Positions 59,998 through 64,000 of a stretch of DNA of 64,000 nt are shown in pieces. The DNA is from UBA2093 sp044340485 (GTDB lineage: Bacteria; Actinomycetota; Acidimicrobiia; Acidimicrobiales; Ilumatobacteraceae), in the NCBI GenBank assembly GCA_044340485.1, contig JBIITN010000008.1, forward strand, positions 1-64,000, read 5' to 3'. A program made the position numbers and the translations under genes. Numbering within the stretch: the first letter of the stretch is position 1; the number at the start of each line of letters is the position of its first letter. The notes below the pieces were generated by a model. It made no database searches. It saw only the letters and a program-made list of their open reading frames with translations, and was not told where the DNA came from.

Positions 59998-62016
59998 GTG
60001 CAGTCCTTTGTTGTTGAGTCCGATTACACACCGGCGGGCGACCAACCACAGGCGATCGAACAATTAGCCGCTGGTATCGAAGCGGGTGAGCGTTTTCAGA
60101 CACTGCTCGGCATTACTGGTTCCGGAAAATCGGCCACCATCGCATGGACTATCGAGAAGGTGCAACGGCCAGCATTGATTCTGGCACCGAACAAAAGCCT
60201 CGCTGCGCAGCTCGCGCAGGAGATGCGCGAATTCTTCCCCCACAATCGGGTGGAGTATTTCGTGAGTTATTACGACTACTACCAGCCCGAGGCCTACATT
60301 CCCTCTAGCGATACATACATCGAGAAGGACTCATCTATCAACGACGAGATTGATCGCTTACGCCACTCGGCAACTGCTGCGTTATTAACACGTCGAGACA
60401 CCATTGTTGTGGCGAGCGTGTCGTGTATTTACGGTATGGGTGACCCCGCCGAATATCGTGGACAATTGCTCGAGTTGCACACGGGTGTTGATTACGACCA
60501 GCGAAGCATCTTGCGCCGTCTTGTTGATCTGCAGTACGACCGCAACGACATGACACTTGGTCGCGGACATTTCCGAGTGCGTGGGGACACCGTAGAAGTA
60601 CATCCTGCATACGAAGAACATGTGGTGCGCATCGAGATGTTTGGAGACACGGTCGATCGCATCACCACCATAGATCCACTAACGGGCGAGACTCTGCGCG
60701 AATTCAGCGAGATCATCGTTTTTCCAGCGACTCACTATGTAGCCGGCGAAGAACGTATGCGTAAAGCAATGGTGAGAATTGAAAAGGAATTGCAGGAGCG
60801 TCTCGCGTTATTTAAACAGGAAGGCAAATTGCTTGAGGCCCAACGTCTGCAGATGCGTACGCAGTACGACCTTGAGATGATTCAAGAGATGGGCTATTGC
60901 AATGGCATCGAGAACTACTCAATGCACATCGATGGACGTCAACCGGGCGAACCCCCGTTTACGTTGTTGGATTACTTTCCAGACGACTATCTATTAATTA
61001 TCGATGAAAGCCACATCACGGTTCCGCAGTTACACGCCCAATACGAAGGTGATCGCAGTCGTAAAAATACATTGGTGGAGCACGGTTTTCGTTTGCCCAG
61101 TGCACGCGACAACAGACCATTGCGCTTTGAAGAGACAATGGAACGCATCAATCAGTGTGTGTTTATGTCGGCAACCCCAGCACAGTTTGAGTTAAAAAAC
61201 AGCCAGCGCATAGTGGAGCAGATTGTGCGTCCCACAGGACTTGTTGACCCTGACGTCATCGTGAAGCCCACGAAGGGCCAAATCGATGACCTGATAGAGA
61301 TGATCCGCGATCGCATCTCGCGGGAGGACCGTGTTTTGGTCACCACGTTGACGAAGAAGATGGCAGAAGATCTCACTGAGTACCTGCTTGAACAAGGACT
61401 TCGGGTGAACTATCTGCACTCAAACATCGACACATTGCAGCGCATCGAGATTTTGCGAGCACTACGTTTAGGCGAGTTCGACGTGTTGGTGGGGATCAAC
61501 TTGCTGAGAGAAGGTCTCGACTTGCCAGAAGTGTCACTTGTTGCGATCCTCGATGCCGACAAAGAAGGATTTCTTCGCAGTGAGACATCGCTTATTCAAA
61601 CCATTGGTCGTGCGGCACGAAATGTGGACGGCCAAGTGGTGATGTATGCCGACAAGGTGACGCCATCAATGGAGCGTGCTATTTCTGAAACCAAACGCCG
61701 TCGCGAGATGCAGATTGCCTACAACCTTGAACACGGAATTAATCCACAGACCATCCGCAAGGCAGTGGGCGACATTTTGTCCCTTCTTCGTCCCGATAAT
61801 TCGGCTCCGATGCCTGGCAAGGGACAACGCCGCAACAGAGAACGCGAGAAGGTGGCACGCGAGTTGAAGACGCTGCCTCAACAAGAGATCGGCCGTCTTA
61901 TCCAGACACTCGAAGAAGAAATGCACGAGGCAGCCAAGGACATGAAGTTTGAGTACGCGGCCCGTTTACGTGACGAGATACGTGACTTGCGGCGCGAACT
62001 TCGTGACGCGGGTTGA
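59998..62016 (+). CDS. uvrB: Excinuclease ABC subunit B
   Basis: A 672-residue helicase-like protein. Walker A GITGSGKSATIA, the beta-hairpin YYDYYQPEAYIPSSDTYIEK (catalytic Tyr/Phe cluster), LLIIDESHITVPQ (DEXH), TTLTKKMAEDLTEYL, and EGLDLPEVSLVAILDADKEG. The C-terminal UVR domain (LIQTLEEEMHEAAKDMKFEY) contacts UvrC. GTG 59998 starts it. UvrB verifies damage delivered by UvrA and positions UvrC. It is 21 bases before uvrA. Confidence 0.96.
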   Translation: MQSFVVESDYTPAGDQPQAIEQLAAGIEAGERFQTLLGITGSGKSATIAWTIEKVQRPALILAPNKSLAAQLAQEMREFFPHNRVEYFVSYYDYYQPEAYIPSSDTYIEKDSSINDEIDRLRHSATAALLTRRDTIVVASVSCIYGMGDPAEYRGQLLELHTGVDYDQRSILRRLVDLQYDRNDMTLGRGHFRVRGDTVEVHPAYEEHVVRIEMFGDTVDRITTIDPLTGETLREFSEIIVFPATHYVAGEERMRKAMVRIEKELQERLALFKQEGKLLEAQRLQMRTQYDLEMIQEMGYCNGIENYSMHIDGRQPGEPPFTLLDYFPDDYLLIIDESHITVPQLHAQYEGDRSRKNTLVEHGFRLPSARDNRPLRFEETMERINQCVFMSATPAQFELKNSQRIVEQIVRPTGLVDPDVIVKPTKGQIDDLIEMIRDRISREDRVLVTTLTKKMAEDLTEYLLEQGLRVNYLHSNIDTLQRIEILRALRLGEFDVLVGINLLREGLDLPEVSLVAILDADKEGFLRSETSLIQTIGRAARNVDGQVVMYADKVTPSMERAISETKRRREMQIAYNLEHGINPQTIRKAVGDILSLLRPDNSAPMPGKGQRRNREREKVARELKTLPQQEIGRLIQTLEEEMHEAAKDMKFEYAARLRDEIRDLRRELRDAG

Positions 62017-62036
62017 GCCATCGGTAACCTTCCAAC

Positions 62037-64000
62037 GTGGCTGAGAAGATCGTTGTTCGCGGTGCCCGAGAGCACAATCTGAAAAATGTCAACGTAGAAC
62101 TTCCGCGCGACAAACTCATCGTTCTGACCGGTTTGTCGGGCTCTGGAAAAAGCAGTCTCGCTTTCGACACAATTTATGCCGAGGGTCAACGTCGTTATGT
62201 GGAAAGCCTCTCTGCATACGCACGCCAATTCCTTGGACAGATGGATAAACCAGACGTTGATGTCATTGAAGGTTTATCACCTGCGATTTCTATCGATCAA
62301 AAATCTGCATCTCGAAATCCTCGCTCCACTGTGGGAACCATCACCGAGGTGTATGACTATCTACGTCTTCTGTATGCGCGAATTGGAATTCAACATTGCC
62401 CAGACGATGGCACTGTGTTGCAGCGTCAGACGCCCCAGCAAATTGTGGACCGCATCATGGGTCTTGCCGATGGCACACGTTTCCAGGTCCTTGCACCAGT
62501 TGTACGTGGACGCAAAGGCGAGTACGACGCCTTGCTACAGGATTTGGCGGGTCAAGGTTTTGTACGCGCACGTATTGACGGTGAAGTTCACGACATTGCC
62601 GAATTCCTAGGACAAGAAAAACGACTCGCCCGTTATGAACAGCACACCATTGAAGTGGTGGTCGATCGCCTGGTCCGAAAAGACGACATTGCGCGACGTC
62701 TCACGGATTCATTAGAGACGGCGTTACGTATCGCCGAAGGTGTGGCCGAGGTTGAACTGGTCTCTTCAGGTGACGACGACAATGAAATCTTGACATTCAG
62801 TCAACACCTTGCGTGTCCAAAGTGCGGTAATAGTTTCGAAGAGCTTGCACCACGTAACTTCTCGTTCAACTCACCGTATGGTGCGTGCGAGAACTGTGAC
62901 GGCCTCGGCACCAAATTTGAAGTGGATCCCGACTTGGTGATTCCTGATCCTGAGTTGGCGTTACATGATGGTGCAATTGCACCGTGGCGCTCGGCTCATA
63001 CTCGCTATTTCATGCGACTTCTTGATGCAGTGGCCGAAGATCATGACATTGATCTGGATAGACCGTGGGGCAAGTTGTCGGCGAAACATCAAAAGATCGT
63101 GTTGCAGGGCCTTCCTGGGAACATGACCGTGAAATACCGCAATCGGTTTGGAAAGACACGCCAGTTCAACACTTCATATGAGGGTGTCGTGCCGTGGATA
63201 AAGCGCCGTCACCAAGAAGCCGAAAGCGATTGGACTCGCGAACAATTCGAAACATACATGCGCGAGGTGCCTTGCTCGGCCTGTGAAGGCGCCCGACTGC
63301 GTCCAGCGTCTTTAGCAGTCACACTTGGCAACAAGAGCATTTCCGAAGTCTGTGATATGTCGATTGGCGACTCTGCGTCATTCCTTCAACAATTGACGCT
63401 GTCTGACCGTGATCAAATGATCGCCGAACGTGTCACGAAAGAGATCAACGCGCGTCTTGGTTTTCTTCTAGACGTGGGACTCGACTATCTCACGTTGTCA
63501 CGTGCGGCGGGAACGCTTGCCGGCGGTGAAGCACAGCGCATTCGTCTTGCCAGCCAGATTGGTTCTGGACTCGTGGGCACGTTATACGTGCTCGATGAAC
63601 CCTCCATTGGTTTACATCAACGCGATAATCGTCGTCTTATCGACACACTCCTGCGCCTTCGAGATCTAGGCAACACGGTGCTGGTGGTAGAACACGATGA
63701 AGACACCATTCGTGAGAGCGATTGGATTGTCGACATTGGTCCCGGTGCCGGTGAACACGGTGGAGAAGTGGTGTACAGCGGACCAGTGGCGGGGATTGAG
63801 AAAGCTAAAAATTCGGTCACCGGAAAGTATTTGACGGGAAAGGAAAGTATTCCAGTTCCGTCAGTACGACGTCTTCCACGTGGCGACAAGTTGGTGGTAC
63901 GCGGGGCAAGAGAACACAACTTGCAAAATATCGATGTAGAGATTCCGCTTGGTTGTTTCGTGGCTGTCACAGGTGTGTCGGGTTCCGGAAAGAGCACTTT
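62037..64000 (+). CDS. uvrA: Excinuclease ABC subunit A (3' part outside window)
   Basis: Only the first 654 residues are seen; the frame remains open to the right edge. Walker A of the first ATPase is GLSGSGKSSLAFDTIYAEG; the zinc-finger insertion has CPKCG and CENCDG near residues 260-290; the second half's P-loop begins at TGVSGSGKST at the edge. The first signature is LAGGEAQRIRLA (residues 494-498 LAGGE), where LSGGE is usual. DEPSIGLHQRDNRRL and VVEHDEDT are normal Walker B and switch. UvrA recognises DNA damage and loads UvrB. GTG 62037 begins the gene. Confidence 0.95.
   Translation, partial: MAEKIVVRGAREHNLKNVNVELPRDKLIVLTGLSGSGKSSLAFDTIYAEGQRRYVESLSAYARQFLGQMDKPDVDVIEGLSPAISIDQKSASRNPRSTVGTITEVYDYLRLLYARIGIQHCPDDGTVLQRQTPQQIVDRIMGLADGTRFQVLAPVVRGRKGEYDALLQDLAGQGFVRARIDGEVHDIAEFLGQEKRLARYEQHTIEVVVDRLVRKDDIARRLTDSLETALRIAEGVAEVELVSSGDDDNEILTFSQHLACPKCGNSFEELAPRNFSFNSPYGACENCDGLGTKFEVDPDLVIPDPELALHDGAIAPWRSAHTRYFMRLLDAVAEDHDIDLDRPWGKLSAKHQKIVLQGLPGNMTVKYRNRFGKTRQFNTSYEGVVPWIKRRHQEAESDWTREQFETYMREVPCSACEGARLRPASLAVTLGNKSISEVCDMSIGDSASFLQQLTLSDRDQMIAERVTKEINARLGFLLDVGLDYLTLSRAAGTLAGGEAQRIRLASQIGSGLVGTLYVLDEPSIGLHQRDNRRLIDTLLRLRDLGNTVLVVEHDEDTIRESDWIVDIGPGAGEHGGEVVYSGPVAGIEKAKNSVTGKYLTGKESIPVPSVRRLPRGDKLVVRGAREHNLQNIDVEIPLGCFVAVTGVSGSGKST

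Noticed and set aside
62176..62610. Open frame in the uvrA region on the plus strand
   Set aside because: It is a shadow frame. The true uvrA frame from GTG 62037 carries all family motifs without interruption.

Overview
The window reads as a chromosomal segment of a mid-GC actinobacterium, most likely class Acidimicrobiia (Ilumatobacter or CL500-29-like). That placement is inference. It rests on an F420-type luciferase-like oxidoreductase, an acyl-ACP desaturase-like diiron protein, an ANTAR response regulator, a PolA with a degenerate proofreading domain, frequent GTG/TTG starts and the general look of the proteins. Gene density is very high: no gap without a gene exceeds 300 bases, and many genes overlap at ATGA, GTGA or TGATG junctions. 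No prophage, transposase, CRISPR array or rRNA is visible. One tRNA gene, tRNA-Leu(CAA), is present.

Layout. 1-9.8 kb holds accessory and stress genes: a partial tRNA-hydroxylase gene (trhO type), an SDR, a small ABM protein, a DHA2 exporter, a family 2 glycosyltransferase, a nitroreductase, an AlkB homologue, an APH-like kinase, a diiron desaturase, an eRF1-like small protein and a beta-lactamase-fold hydrolase. 9.8-15.5 kb is a complete oligopeptide/dipeptide ABC transporter (minus strand, order A-B-C-D-F) with a terminator between the binding protein and the permeases. 15.7-21.2 kb holds a second DHA2 exporter, a zinc alcohol dehydrogenase, an SGNH hydrolase and a membrane GGDEF-EAL protein. 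21.4-24.9 kb is an RNA-maintenance operon (phoH, ybeY, a CorC-like CBS protein). 24.9-32.2 kb is a menaquinone cluster (menE, menA, menH-like, DsbA-like, menD, menF, menG) with alternating strands; menB and menC are not here. 32.3-37.3 kb encodes acyl-CoA metabolism. 37.3-43.8 kb holds era, a DinG-type helicase, uppS, a degenerate uppS paralogue, recO, glyS and an ABM protein. 43.8-49 kb is trpC-trpF-trpB-trpA-bcp-fabZ-HAD. 49-53.4 kb is a fabD-fabH-fabG-acpP-fabF operon on the minus strand. 53.5-64 kb runs rightward: tRNA-Leu, a coiled-coil protein, an ANTAR regulator, polA, a methyltransferase, rpsA, coaE, uvrB and uvrA (cut by the window edge).

Three things stand out. (1) A divergent pair of cis-prenyltransferase genes: the catalytic-looking UppS has lost its C-terminal RxG tail and one conserved Glu, and the neighbouring paralogue has lost the catalytic motifs but kept exactly those two elements. 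This predicts a heteromeric enzyme like eukaryotic DHDDS/NgBR. (2) Three unrelated tandem repeats (70, 32 and 39 bp periods), each beginning inside the last codons of a gene, carrying that gene's stop codon and a hairpin, and repeated downstream; at trpF the repeat even encodes a diverged copy of the TrpF tail. (3) A FabD fused to a biotinyl/lipoyl-like domain that lacks the acceptor lysine.
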